Assembly: GCA_050743125.1 (NCBI GenBank) | Contig: JBOGEB010000113.1 | Span: forward strand, 1-13,727 | Direction: 5' to 3' | Origin: JBOGEB01 sp050743125 | GTDB taxonomy: Bacteria; Actinomycetota; Nitriliruptoria; Euzebyales; Egibacteraceae | Length of the DNA: 13,727 nt | Shown here: piece by piece, positions 6,315 through 12,866 of the stretch | Position numbering within the stretch: the first letter of the stretch is position 1 | How the letters are laid out: the number at the start of each line of letters is the position of its first letter | Translations under genes and position numbers: made by a program | Notes under the pieces: model-generated | Told to the model about the DNA's origin: nothing | What the model saw: the letters and a program-made list of their open reading frames with translations, nothing else | Database searches by the model: none

Positions 6315-7646
6315 TCAGACCTCGCCGCCCTCCACTCGCATCACGCTCGCGACGTTGCGGACCACAAGCAGCTCACGCAGGCCGTGGAGAGTCGCCTGGA
6401 CGCCGCGCTCCTTGGCTGCGTGAGTGATGAGGAGCAGCTGCGCCGACTCGCCCTGACCCTCCTGCCACACGCTCTTGATCGACACCATGTTCGCGCCGAA
6501 CACCGACGCAACGGCGGCGAGGACGCCGGGTTGATCGGCGACGTCGAGCAGGATGTAGTACTGGACCGTGACCTCGTCTATAGAGCGGAGCCGCCGGCAG
6601 CTCGTCGGCGGGCCGTTCGTGGGCCGCTCGCCGGACAGCAGCCCGCGGGCGACGGTGACGAGGTCTCCGAGGACGGCGCTCGCGGTCGGGAGCGAGCCCG
6701 CGCCCCGGCCGTAGAACATCAGCTGGCCGACGGCGTCGGCCCGGACGAACACCGCGTTGAACGAATCCCGGACGCTCGCGAGCGGATGGTCGGCGGGGAT
6801 GAGCGCGGGGTGCACCCGAACGCCAATCTCGCCGTGAGGGGGTCGGAGCTCCGGAGAGGACGCTGGAGACGCCTCCGACGAATCCCCGTAGTCCTCAGCG
6901 ATCGCGAGCAGCTTGATCACATACCCCATCCGCGCCGCATGGGCAATGTCGGTGGCGGTCACGCGGGTGATGCCTTCGCGGTACACGTCCCCCGCCACGA
7001 CCTGGGTGTCGAACGCAATCGACGCGAGGATCGCCGCCTTGGCCGCCGCGTCATAACCCTCAACGTCAGCTGAAGGGTCATGCTCGGCGTAGCCGCGCCG
7101 CTGCGCTTCAGCGAGCGCCTCACCGAAGGTGGCCTGATGGTCGGTCATCTTCGTCAGCACGTAGTTCGTCGTGCCGTTCACGATGCCGATGACCTTACGG
7201 ACCCGATCACCGGCCAGGGATTCCCGCAACGGCTTGATGATCGGGATGCCGCCTGCCACCGCCGCCTCGTACTCCAGCCGGACGCCCTTTGCGTGCGCAA
7301 GGGCGAGCAACTCCCCGCCCAGGGTCGACATGAGCTCCTTGTTCGCAGTCACGACGCTCTTTCCAGCCGACAGCGCTTCGGCGATCAGGCTACGGGCGGG
7401 CTCGATACCGCCCATCACCTCCACGACGATGTCGACGTCCGGGTCCCCCGTAACCTCGTGCGGGTTGCTCGTCAGCCGAGGCACGACGACGTCCCGGTCT
7501 CTGGCGAGCGTCCGCACCGCCACCGGCCCGAGCGCGAGCCGCGCCCCAAGCCGAGCCTCGATCTGCCCGTCATGCTCGCCCAGCAGCCGCACGACGCCGG
7601 ATCCGACGATCCCACAGCCCAGCAGCCCCACAGTCAGTTCTTTCAT
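6315..7646 (-). CDS. hom: Homoserine dehydrogenase with C-terminal ACT domain
   Basis: 443 residues from ATG at 7646 (MKELTVGLLGCGIVG). An in-frame ATG at 7691 would add 15 residues before the nucleotide-binding strand and is unlikely. The enzyme reduces aspartate semialdehyde to homoserine with NAD(P)H, the branch to threonine and methionine. Rossmann motif GCGIVG at 10-15; catalytic Lys candidates K103 (TANKELM) and K204 (DAAAKAA); GGIPIIKPLRESLAGDRV at 132-149; NGTTNYVLTKM at 157-167; ACT domain at about 363-443 (YYILLDVADQPGVLAAVASV), the usual site of threonine feedback. Residues 253-272 carry a Ser/Pro-rich insert. lysA lies upstream on the same strand; thrC and thrB, often next, are absent and a hairpin closes the transcript. 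Confidence 0.96.
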   Translation of the reverse strand: MKELTVGLLGCGIVGSGVVRLLGEHDGQIEARLGARLALGPVAVRTLARDRDVVVPRLTSNPHEVTGDPDVDIVVEVMGGIEPARSLIAEALSAGKSVVTANKELMSTLGGELLALAHAKGVRLEYEAAVAGGIPIIKPLRESLAGDRVRKVIGIVNGTTNYVLTKMTDHQATFGEALAEAQRRGYAEHDPSADVEGYDAAAKAAILASIAFDTQVVAGDVYREGITRVTATDIAHAARMGYVIKLLAIAEDYGDSSEASPASSPELRPPHGEIGVRVHPALIPADHPLASVRDSFNAVFVRADAVGQLMFYGRGAGSLPTASAVLGDLVTVARGLLSGERPTNGPPTSCRRLRSIDEVTVQYYILLDVADQPGVLAAVASVFGANMVSIKSVWQEGQGESAQLLLITHAAKERGVQATLHGLRELLVVRNVASVMRVEGGEV

Positions 7647-7654
7647 CAGCGCTG

Positions 7655-7660
7655 AGTCTA
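7655..7660 (-). promoter_or_regulatory. Candidate -10 element of hom
   Basis: TAGACT on the minus strand, ending 8 bases before the hom ATG, with no ribosome binding site between, so a leaderless transcript is possible. TTGACA at 7710-7705 is too far upstream to pair with it and has no good -10 of its own at normal spacing. Confidence 0.35.
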
Positions 7661-7949
7661 AGGCGCCTGTTTGCCCATGCTGGCGGTACACGCCCGGGAC
7701 CGTGTGTCAACTTCCGCCGAAGTGCCGTGCTCTCTACAACTTGAGCACTCCGGCTTGGCGCTACGGTGACGTATGCGGCCACGATGCAGACAGCCAAAAA
7801 TTCTGGAATCAGGATCTCGTGCACACCTCAAACGTGACACAAACATGGCGCGAGATGATCGGGAGGTAAGGGCACGTCCGAGCGCCTACTGAAGCTTTGA
7901 GCAGAGATTGAGGACAGAGGACATCGGTTCGTGCCCCGTTCTGCCTCCG

Positions 7950-7978
7950 GAGGATTCGTGACGGTCATGACGATCCTC
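7950..7978 (-). terminator. Hairpin after lysA
   Basis: On the minus strand GAGGATCGT pairs with ACGAATCCTC with a single bulged A and a 10-base loop. It starts 23 bases after the lysA stop, the right place for a terminator. No T-run follows. Confidence 0.4.
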
Positions 7979-8001
7979 GAAGCGTCCGGTGCTGGCCGCC
8001 C

Positions 8002-9360
8002 TCACGCCAAGGGCAGGTCATGGCTGACCACGTCGTCGAGGGTCTCACGGCGCACGAGCAGGTCGGCGCGACCCTCGCCGACCAGAACCATCGCCGGGCG
8101 GGGAAGCCGGTTGTAGTTGCTCGCCATCGCGTAGCCGTAAGCGCCGGTCGCGGCGGTGGCCAAGAGGTCACCCTCGGCGAGGTCGTCAGGCAGCCCCACG
8201 TCGTGCGCGAGGAGATCACCGGTCTCACAGTGCTTCCCGGCGATCGTGACCGGAACCATCGGTGCGCGCGTATACCCCTGCCCCGCCGCGCGGAAGGTGT
8301 ACCCCGAGCCATAGAGCGCAGGCCGGAGGTTGTCGCTCATCCCGCCGTCTACGCTCACGTATGTTCGCGCGCCGGGCACACGCTTGATCGTGCCGACGGT
8401 GTGGAGCGTTACGCCGGCAGGACCCACGATCGACCGGCCTGGCTCGACGGAAAGCCTGGGCAGGGTCAGCCCGTGGCATGCGGCACCGTTGCGCACGGCC
8501 CGGATCAGCGCCTCTGCGTACTCCGCGATCGTGAGCGTGGTGTCGGCCTGCCGGTAGGCAATCCCCAGCCCACCACCAAGGTTGAGCTCCTGTAGCTGAA
8601 TCCCGTGCGTGCGCCGTAGGTCGGCAAGGAAGGAGAGCATCAGTTCCGCCGCGGCGTCAAAGCCATGCGTGGTGGTGATCTGGCTGCCGATGTGGCAGTG
8701 GGCGCCGCGTAGGCAGACCCGATCCGAGGCGAGGGCCCGTGCCGCAGCCTCATGCGCGAGTCCTGCTGAAAGAGTGAAGCCGAACTTGACGTCATCCTGG
8801 CCAGTAGCGACAAAATCATGCGTTTCAGGCAAAACGCCGGGCGTAACCCTCAATAAAACGTCAAAGGTCAGGTCGGTGAGCTTGCCGATCTCAGCCAGCC
8901 GCTCGAGCTCACTGAAACTGTCCACCACTACGCGGCCGACCCGGAGCCGGGCGGCGTATTCCAGCTCTTCGACTGACTTGTTGTTGCCGTGGAACACGAC
9001 CCGCTCCATAGGGAAAAGCGCGCGGGCAGCGGTGTGGAGCTCACCGCCGCTCGCAACGTCCAGGTGGAGCCCTTGCGCTGCGGCAAGCTGAAGCACCCCG
9101 ACGACGCAGAGCGCCTTGGCGGCATATGCCACCGTCACCTCGGGTCCGAACGCTTGCCGGTACGCACGCATCCGCCCGACCAACTCTGCACGATCCATTA
9201 CATAGAGCGGCGTCCCGAAACGCGCGGCGAGCTCCTCCAGCCGGATCCCTCCAAGGGCGACCACGCGGGGACCCTCGAACTCCGCGGTTCGCGGGAACAC
9301 GTCGTCCTTCACCGCAGCTCGTCGAACGATTCGGTCACGGCGACAATCCTGTGTAGGCAT
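8002..9360 (-). CDS. lysA: Diaminopimelate decarboxylase
   Basis: 452 residues from ATG at 9360, or 436 from GTG at 9312. The ATG is preferred because a -10-like TATCGT lies 6 bases upstream, which would suit a leaderless start. The enzyme decarboxylates meso-diaminopimelate to L-lysine and uses PLP. Motifs: PLP lysine K82 in VAYAAKALC; HCHIGSQI at 221-228; glycine loop GGGLGI at 262-267; EPGRSIVG at 306-313; active-site C378 in CETGD; GAYGYAMASNYN at 406-417. All key residues are present and the length is normal. Downstream, hom serves the sister branch of the aspartate pathway. Upstream, where argS usually lies in Actinobacteria, only broken argS pieces remain. Confidence 0.97.
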   Translation of the reverse strand: MPTQDCRRDRIVRRAAVKDDVFPRTAEFEGPRVVALGGIRLEELAARFGTPLYVMDRAELVGRMRAYRQAFGPEVTVAYAAKALCVVGVLQLAAAQGLHLDVASGGELHTAARALFPMERVVFHGNNKSVEELEYAARLRVGRVVVDSFSELERLAEIGKLTDLTFDVLLRVTPGVLPETHDFVATGQDDVKFGFTLSAGLAHEAAARALASDRVCLRGAHCHIGSQITTTHGFDAAAELMLSFLADLRRTHGIQLQELNLGGGLGIAYRQADTTLTIAEYAEALIRAVRNGAACHGLTLPRLSVEPGRSIVGPAGVTLHTVGTIKRVPGARTYVSVDGGMSDNLRPALYGSGYTFRAAGQGYTRAPMVPVTIAGKHCETGDLLAHDVGLPDDLAEGDLLATAATGAYGYAMASNYNRLPRPAMVLVGEGRADLLVRRETLDDVVSHDLPLA

Positions 9361-9366
9361 CGTGGG

Positions 9367-9372
9367 ACGATA
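9367..9372 (-). promoter_or_regulatory. Candidate -10 element of lysA
   Basis: TATCGT on the minus strand, 6 bases before the ATG at 9360; transcription would begin at or next to the start codon. The -35 region is weak. It may have arisen after loss of argS, from which lysA would once have been read through. Confidence 0.35.
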
Positions 9373-9475
9373 GCGCAGGATCGGAACTCATGCCTGGAGC
9401 AACGGCGCACAGTCGCCCTCTCCGGACCGATCGACGACGGTCGTCGCGGTAGCGCCGCAGACTCTTGAGCACTCG

Positions 9476-9560
9476 CATCTCGTCGGTATTCTTCGCTTTG
9501 ACGCCGAGCAGGCCGAGCGCAGAGAGCTGCGTAACGCTCCGGCATAGAGGGCGATCCTGC
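9476..9560 (-). pseudogene. Possible C-terminal remnant of argS
   Basis: The minus strand reads RIALYAGALRSSL, and in the adjacent frame SALGLLGVKAKNTDEM. Joined across a one-base frame change near 9520-9527 this resembles the end of bacterial arginyl-tRNA synthetases, a pattern of R.ALC...R..L..GLGLLGV.AP.RM. It lies just upstream of lysA, where the argS 3' end would be expected, and follows an N-terminal argS remnant on the same strand. The match is short, so chance resemblance cannot be excluded. Confidence 0.45.
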
Positions 9561-9956
9561 TCCGCGGGGCGTACACCACCGACTCCAGGGCTGTTGACAT
9601 AGGACCGAAAATGGATGCAGGACCGACCCCGGCAACTGTCCAGTGCCGCTTTCCTCCACGTGACACTCGACCTCATCGGCTGTCCCGCTGACCTGTCGTT
9701 CTCCTCCGCCAGCGGAGGAGAACGACAGGCGGCTGAGGCGGGGTGGGGACGCGACGTGTGTTCGCCGACGCTCCAGGCGGTCCAAAGCCGGGCGGACGCC
9801 GCCGACGCAGGGGACAGCCGACAGGAACGCTTCGCGCCTGGCCAGGCCGTTCCCGAGGCGGCTTCCCCTGCTGCTACGCCAAGAGCCCTGGAGTCCTGGA
9901 CTCATGCAGGTCTGCTCGCCGAAGAGCACCATCTGGTTGTCATCGTCCTTGACGTG
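9561..9956. other. Gene-free interval replacing the middle of argS
   Basis: About 400 bases between the two argS remnants. No arginyl-tRNA synthetase core motif (HIGH-type or KMSK-type) and no other family is recognisable in any frame. The one clear structure is the 38-base perfect hairpin at 9692-9729. Confidence 0.45.
9692..9729. repeat. 18-bp perfect inverted repeat
   Basis: CCTGTCGTTCTCCTCCGC (9692-9709) and its exact complement (9712-9729), separated by CA. As RNA it would form a stem of about 17 bp with a 4-base loop on either strand. It could be a bidirectional terminator or the remains of an inserted palindromic element. It is not homologous to the hairpin at 6220-6261. Confidence 0.75.
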
Positions 9957-9974
9957 CTACTCGCGGAGGACCTC

Positions 9975-10240
9975 GTTCGCCGAGACGAACTCAACGTTGT
10001 GCCCTTGCGCCCTTCGGGCATGCGCTCGAGCCCAGTCCCGACCCGGGATGATCGCTGCGCGCACGACTCCGCTCAGCGCGCGCGCCTGCGCGAGACGGTG
10101 TTGATGAATCCCGACCCAGCGATCTCGACCGCCTTCACACCCTCGAAGGCGCCCAAGCGCTCGACCGCCGCCCATGCGATCTGTAGCGGTGGCCTGCGCA
10201 CCGCCTCCGCCGGGACGAACGCGACGTTCGTCGCCCAGCT
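9975..10240 (-). pseudogene. N-terminal remnant of arginyl-tRNA synthetase
   Basis: On the minus strand one frame reads SWATNVAFVPAEAVRRPPLQ, IAWAAVERLGAF and KAVEIAGSGFIN (10240 to about 10097). The next frame continues RLAQARALSGVVRAA, GRDWARA and HNVEFVSAN (to 9975). This is the argS order: HGDWATNVA, PREIAEALAE, VEVAGPGFINFRL, then VNVEFVSANPTGPLHVGH. One C appears lost from a CCC run between GFIN and RLA, and the protein stops at VEFVSAN just before the class I HIGH-type motif. About 45 N-terminal residues before WATN are also missing, since the response regulator gene ends only about 30 bases upstream. The fragment cannot make an active synthetase, so the cell must have another ArgS. 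The position tRNA-Arg, argS, lysA, hom agrees with the order in other Actinobacteria such as mycobacteria. Confidence 0.75.
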
Positions 10241-10268
10241 CCGTGCAGGGGGTGGGGGCTGATCATGA

Positions 10269-10649
10269 TCACCGTCGTACCGCGCGCTCCGCGAGCAGCC
10301 GATTCACCAGCTCCATCAGGTCGATCGGATCGAACGGCTTCGTCACATAGGCCTGCACGCCCAGGGCCGTGCCCTTACGCACGTCAGCCTCCATCGCCCG
10401 GGCCGAGAGGAACACAATCGGGATGTGCTGGGTGCGGGGGTTTCCCTTCAACGCCTCGGCGACCTGCCACCCGTTGACATTCGGCATCATCACGTCGAGC
10501 AGGATGAGGTCGGGCGCCATGCTCACGACCTTCTCCAGCGCATCCTGCCCGTCGAAGGCTGTGACCACTTCGTGACCCTCCATCTCGAGGTTCACCTCGA
10601 GCAGACCACGGATCACGTGGTCATCGTCAACCGCCATCACCCGTGCCAC
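10269..10649 (-). CDS. Single-domain response regulator (CheY-like receiver)
   Basis: 126 residues from GTG at 10649, chosen because GGAGG lies 4 bases upstream (10658-10654) and the receiver fold begins at once (VARVMAVDDDHVIRGLL). Receiver residues are all present: acidic pair D8/D9, phospho-acceptor D52 in LILLDVMMP, S82 in FLSAR, K104 in VTKPF. There is no output domain after residue 126, so it would signal by binding a partner once phosphorylated. No histidine kinase gene is in the window. It is transcribed away from tRNA-Arg and ends next to the argS remnant. A receiver of this kind beside the tRNA-Arg/argS region is plausible in Actinobacteria, but its target is unknown. Confidence 0.92.
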   Translation of the reverse strand: MARVMAVDDDHVIRGLLEVNLEMEGHEVVTAFDGQDALEKVVSMAPDLILLDVMMPNVNGWQVAEALKGNPRTQHIPIVFLSARAMEADVRKGTALGVQAYVTKPFDPIDLMELVNRLLAERAVRR

Positions 10650-10739
10650 CGCACCTCCGAACACCGCGCAGACTTTGTGAAGCAGGCATCCTACCGGTCC
10701 ACCCAGCCGCCCTCCCGCCGATGCTAAACTTCCCCTACC

Positions 10740-10812
10740 GCCCACGTAGCTCAGGGGATAGAGCGTCTGCCTCCGGAGCAGAAGGCCGCAGGTTCGAATC
10801 CTGCCGTGGGCA
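10740..10812 (+). tRNA. tRNA-Arg (anticodon CCG)
   Basis: 73 bases that fold completely: acceptor GCCCACG with CGTGGGC, D stem GCTC/GAGC, anticodon stem TCTGC/GCAGA around loop CTCCGGA (anticodon CCG, reading CGG), T stem GCAGG/CCTGC with loop TTCGAAT, and discriminator A. CCA is not encoded. TAAACT at 10725-10730 is a candidate -10 element. An integrase gene begins 88 bases downstream, and tRNA 3' ends are common integration sites. Confidence 0.97.
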
Positions 10813-10828
10813 CTTTATAGGGTGTGAC

Positions 10829-10891
10829 CAGCGGAAACGTTGTCCACAGGGTTGCGGCAGTCAGCGGTATAACGCTCAGCCAGCGGATAAC
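10829..10891 (+). repeat. Three direct repeats CAGCGG(N)AAC between tRNA-Arg and integrase
   Basis: CAGCGGAAAC (10829-10838), CAGCGGTATAAC (10862-10873) and CAGCGGATAAC (10881-10891), all in the same direction. They lie between the presumed attachment site (tRNA 3' end) and the integrase start, where tyrosine recombinases often have arm-type or excisionase sites. They might equally be operators for the integrase promoter. Confidence 0.45.
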
Positions 10892-10899
10892 ATGGCCCG

Positions 10900-11785
10900 A
10901 TGAACATGCCGGATTCGGGCAGTGTGACCTTCTTGCGGGCGTCGTGGCTGCGCTCGATGCGCGCGCGCAACCTGTCGTCCAAGACCATCGCGACCTATCT
11001 GGAAGCGCTCGACCAGCTCACCGCGCGCTCGGGATGTCGAGCAGCTAGACCGCCAAGCCGTCGAGGAGTTCCTGGCCGATCAGGCCGAGCGGTACAAGCC
11101 GGCCACGGTGTCGGTCCGCTACCGCGCGCTCCAGCAGTGGTTCCGCTGGCTGGTGGACGAGGGTGAGATCGAAGCCGATCCGATGGCGCGGATGCGCCGG
11201 CCGGTCGTGCCCGAGCAGCCCGTGACCCTCGTCTCCACCGACCAGCTCCGCGCCCTGCTGCGTACCTGCCAGGGGACGACGTTCCTCGACCGGCGGGACA
11301 CGGCGATCATTCTGCTGTTCTTTGACACAGGCATGCGCCTGTCGGAGTTGGCGAACCTGGCGGTCGACGATGTCGACCTCGACCTCGGGGTGGCGATGGT
11401 GCTCGGCAAGGGCCGCCGCGCCCGGTCGTGCCCGTTCGGGCGCAAGACCTCGCAGGCACTGGACCGCTACGTCCGCGCTCGCGCCCGACACGCTCGCCGC
11501 GCCGACGCCGTGCTGTGGCTCGGTGAGAAGTCCAAGGGGCCGATGACTGCGAACGGCATCGCGCAGATGATCCGCCGCCGCGGACGCCTGATCGGCATCT
11601 CGCACCTGCACCCCCATCAGTTCCGCCACACGTTCGGCTCAGAGTGGCTCGCGGCCGGCGGCAACGAGGGCGACCTCATGCGCCTCGCCGGCTGGAGGTC
11701 CCGCGAGGTGGTCAACCGCTACGGCGCCGCCGACCATCGCGCCCGCGACGCCCACCGCCGCCTCTCCCCCGCCGACAGGCTGTAG
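10900..11785 (+). pseudogene. Tyrosine recombinase/integrase with one frameshift
   Basis: ATG at 10900 opens an N-terminal core-binding domain (VTFLRASWLRSMRARNLSS, TIATYLEALDQL). At 11031-11033 a GGG run shifts the frame by one. The next frame resumes at once with DVEQLDRQAVEEFLADQAER and continues to TAG at 11785. The catalytic domain is complete: Arg in TGMRLSEL (codon at 11336), Lys in LGKGRRAR, HPHQFRHTF (His and Arg), Trp in LAGW, and the nucleophile Tyr in VVNRYGAA. Such enzymes cut and join DNA at attachment sites. The position next to tRNA-Arg points to an integrative element extending to the right. Removing one G restores about 294 residues, a normal size. The downstream frame could start at ATG 11108, giving only a catalytic domain. 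Dead as read, or a sequencing slip. Confidence 0.85.
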
Positions 11786-11889
11786 ACTCGGCTGACCGAA
11801 GTCGTCAGCAGACAGCCCGGTCTGGTCTGAGCACCTGTGGATGTCGCTGTCGTTGCCGGCGTACCCCGCAGCCGCTATGGACAACGCGA

Positions 11890-11911
11890 GACCGAGGGCA
11901 TGTCCTCGGTC
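11890..11911. terminator. Hairpin between the convergent integrase and fkbM genes
   Basis: GACCGAGG (11890-11897) pairs perfectly with CCTCGGTC (11904-11911) around GCATGT. It lies between the ends of two convergent genes, so it may terminate both. There is no T-run. The rest of 11786-12030 shows no gene. Confidence 0.4.
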
Positions 11912-12030
11912 GAGGCCCAACGTCATCGATCGCAACCTGCTGCTCAGCGCGCCTCCCAGGCCTCGCTGTAGCTGACTACCGGCAGCCGCCCTCACTCATC
12001 GGCGATATGTCGCCACACAAAGACGCTGCC

Positions 12031-12723
12031 CTATGCGCGCTGAGCCCCGATCCGATAGAACACACAGTCGAATTCGATTACCTGTAGGCCGTCACGGTCC
12101 AAGGACACTGGAAACATACCCGTCAACCCGAATCCCAGCACTTGAAGACGGCCTAGCACCGACGATAGTGACGGCATATCGTGGTAAATGGGATTCACCG
12201 AAGCTTCCAGTTGAATACCAACAATGCAGTTCAGCACGTGGATGCTGCCCTCCACTATCTCGAGATCGAAACCCTGCGCATCGATTTTGAGAAATACCTT
12301 GGGAGCGCGTATATGTGCCAGTATAGGTTCGAACACGTCCGTCAAGCGGCGGACATCCACAGTTTCGATACAGACCGCGCCGGCAAGGTCCGGACGCTGG
12401 CTGACTCCGTACTCTGTCGGTCTCAGGAAAGAATTAAGGTATGTGTCCTTGTATACACGGAGTTCAAGGTTACCCTCACATCGCCCAAGGGCGTACTGAT
12501 ACCCTTGCCAACGCGTATCACCTGCAAAATTTGACTTCAGTATGGTGTAGTTCTCTGACGCAGGCTCAAAAGATATAACCTTGCCCTCGAACTCGACCTC
12601 ATCACGAAGGAGACGGACGTAGCCTCCCTCGTGTGCCCCTACGTCTAGCACACAGTTTACTCCGAGGAGCGCAAAGAGCCTCTTCAGATGATCTGGAAGG
12701 GCGCTTGTCAAAAGATGATTCAT
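12031..12723 (-). CDS. FkbM-family SAM-dependent methyltransferase
   Basis: 230 residues from ATG at 12723 (MNHLLTSALPDHLKRLFALL). The open frame extends upstream into the insertion sequence, but this start puts the SAM motif at the usual early position. Motif I VLDVGAHEGGYVRLL at about 25-39, motif II VISFEPASEN near 49, and FLKIDAQGFDLEIVEG in the middle, where FkbM proteins have LKID.EG.E..VL. These enzymes usually O-methylate sugars or polyketides, often in surface-glycan or natural-product clusters; the substrate cannot be told here. GC is clearly lower than in the core genes, and it lies between an integrase and an insertion sequence, so it is probably transferred cargo. No clear ribosome binding site is seen, and the 5' region may have been altered by the insertion sequence. 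Confidence 0.85.
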   Translation of the reverse strand: MNHLLTSALPDHLKRLFALLGVNCVLDVGAHEGGYVRLLRDEVEFEGKVISFEPASENYTILKSNFAGDTRWQGYQYALGRCEGNLELRVYKDTYLNSFLRPTEYGVSQRPDLAGAVCIETVDVRRLTDVFEPILAHIRAPKVFLKIDAQGFDLEIVEGSIHVLNCIVGIQLEASVNPIYHDMPSLSSVLGRLQVLGFGLTGMFPVSLDRDGLQVIEFDCVFYRIGAQRA

Positions 12724-12866
12724 GGTGTCAACTCGACTTTCGCAGTTTTGGGGTGCCTGAGGGTCGGCCGGACAGCGGGAGGCGCGATACGCACGAGATG
12801 CGTGACTTGAGGGGACAAGCGAGGAAGCATCAGCGGTTGACAACAGCCGGCTCCCGAAGAGCGACG
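12724..12866 (+). mobile_element. Presumed left end of the insertion sequence
   Basis: 143 bases between the fkbM start and the transposase start with no gene. The left terminal inverted repeat should lie here, perhaps near CTCGACTTTCGCAGTTTTGG (12732-12751), but the right end is outside the window, so it cannot be paired. A small hairpin, ACGCA with TGCGT, is at about 12788-12802. TTGACA just upstream of the transposase is a possible -35. Confidence 0.35.

Larger units (their letters stand above)
7647..8001. other. Gene-free interval between lysA and hom
   Basis: About 355 bases without a supportable gene. It holds the lysA terminator-like hairpin (7950-7978) and the hom -10 candidate (7655-7660). 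Small open frames exist on both strands but show no family motif, no ribosome binding site and no start context. Confidence 0.5.

Noticed and set aside
5337..7073. Long plus-strand open frame of 578 codons opposite the foldase gene and hom
   Set aside because: It lies antisense to two well-supported genes, spans their intergenic hairpin, has no domain pattern and is rich in Arg/Leu/Asp as expected from the complement of high-GC coding DNA.
7705..7735. TTGACA at 7710-7705 as the hom -35 element
   Set aside because: No acceptable -10 hexamer lies 16-18 bases downstream, and the better -10 candidate (7660-7655) is too far away.
9615..10262. Plus-strand open frame of 215 codons between lysA and the response regulator
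   Set aside because: Its right half is the complement of the argS remnant, and the left half crosses the perfect hairpin; no protein motif is seen.
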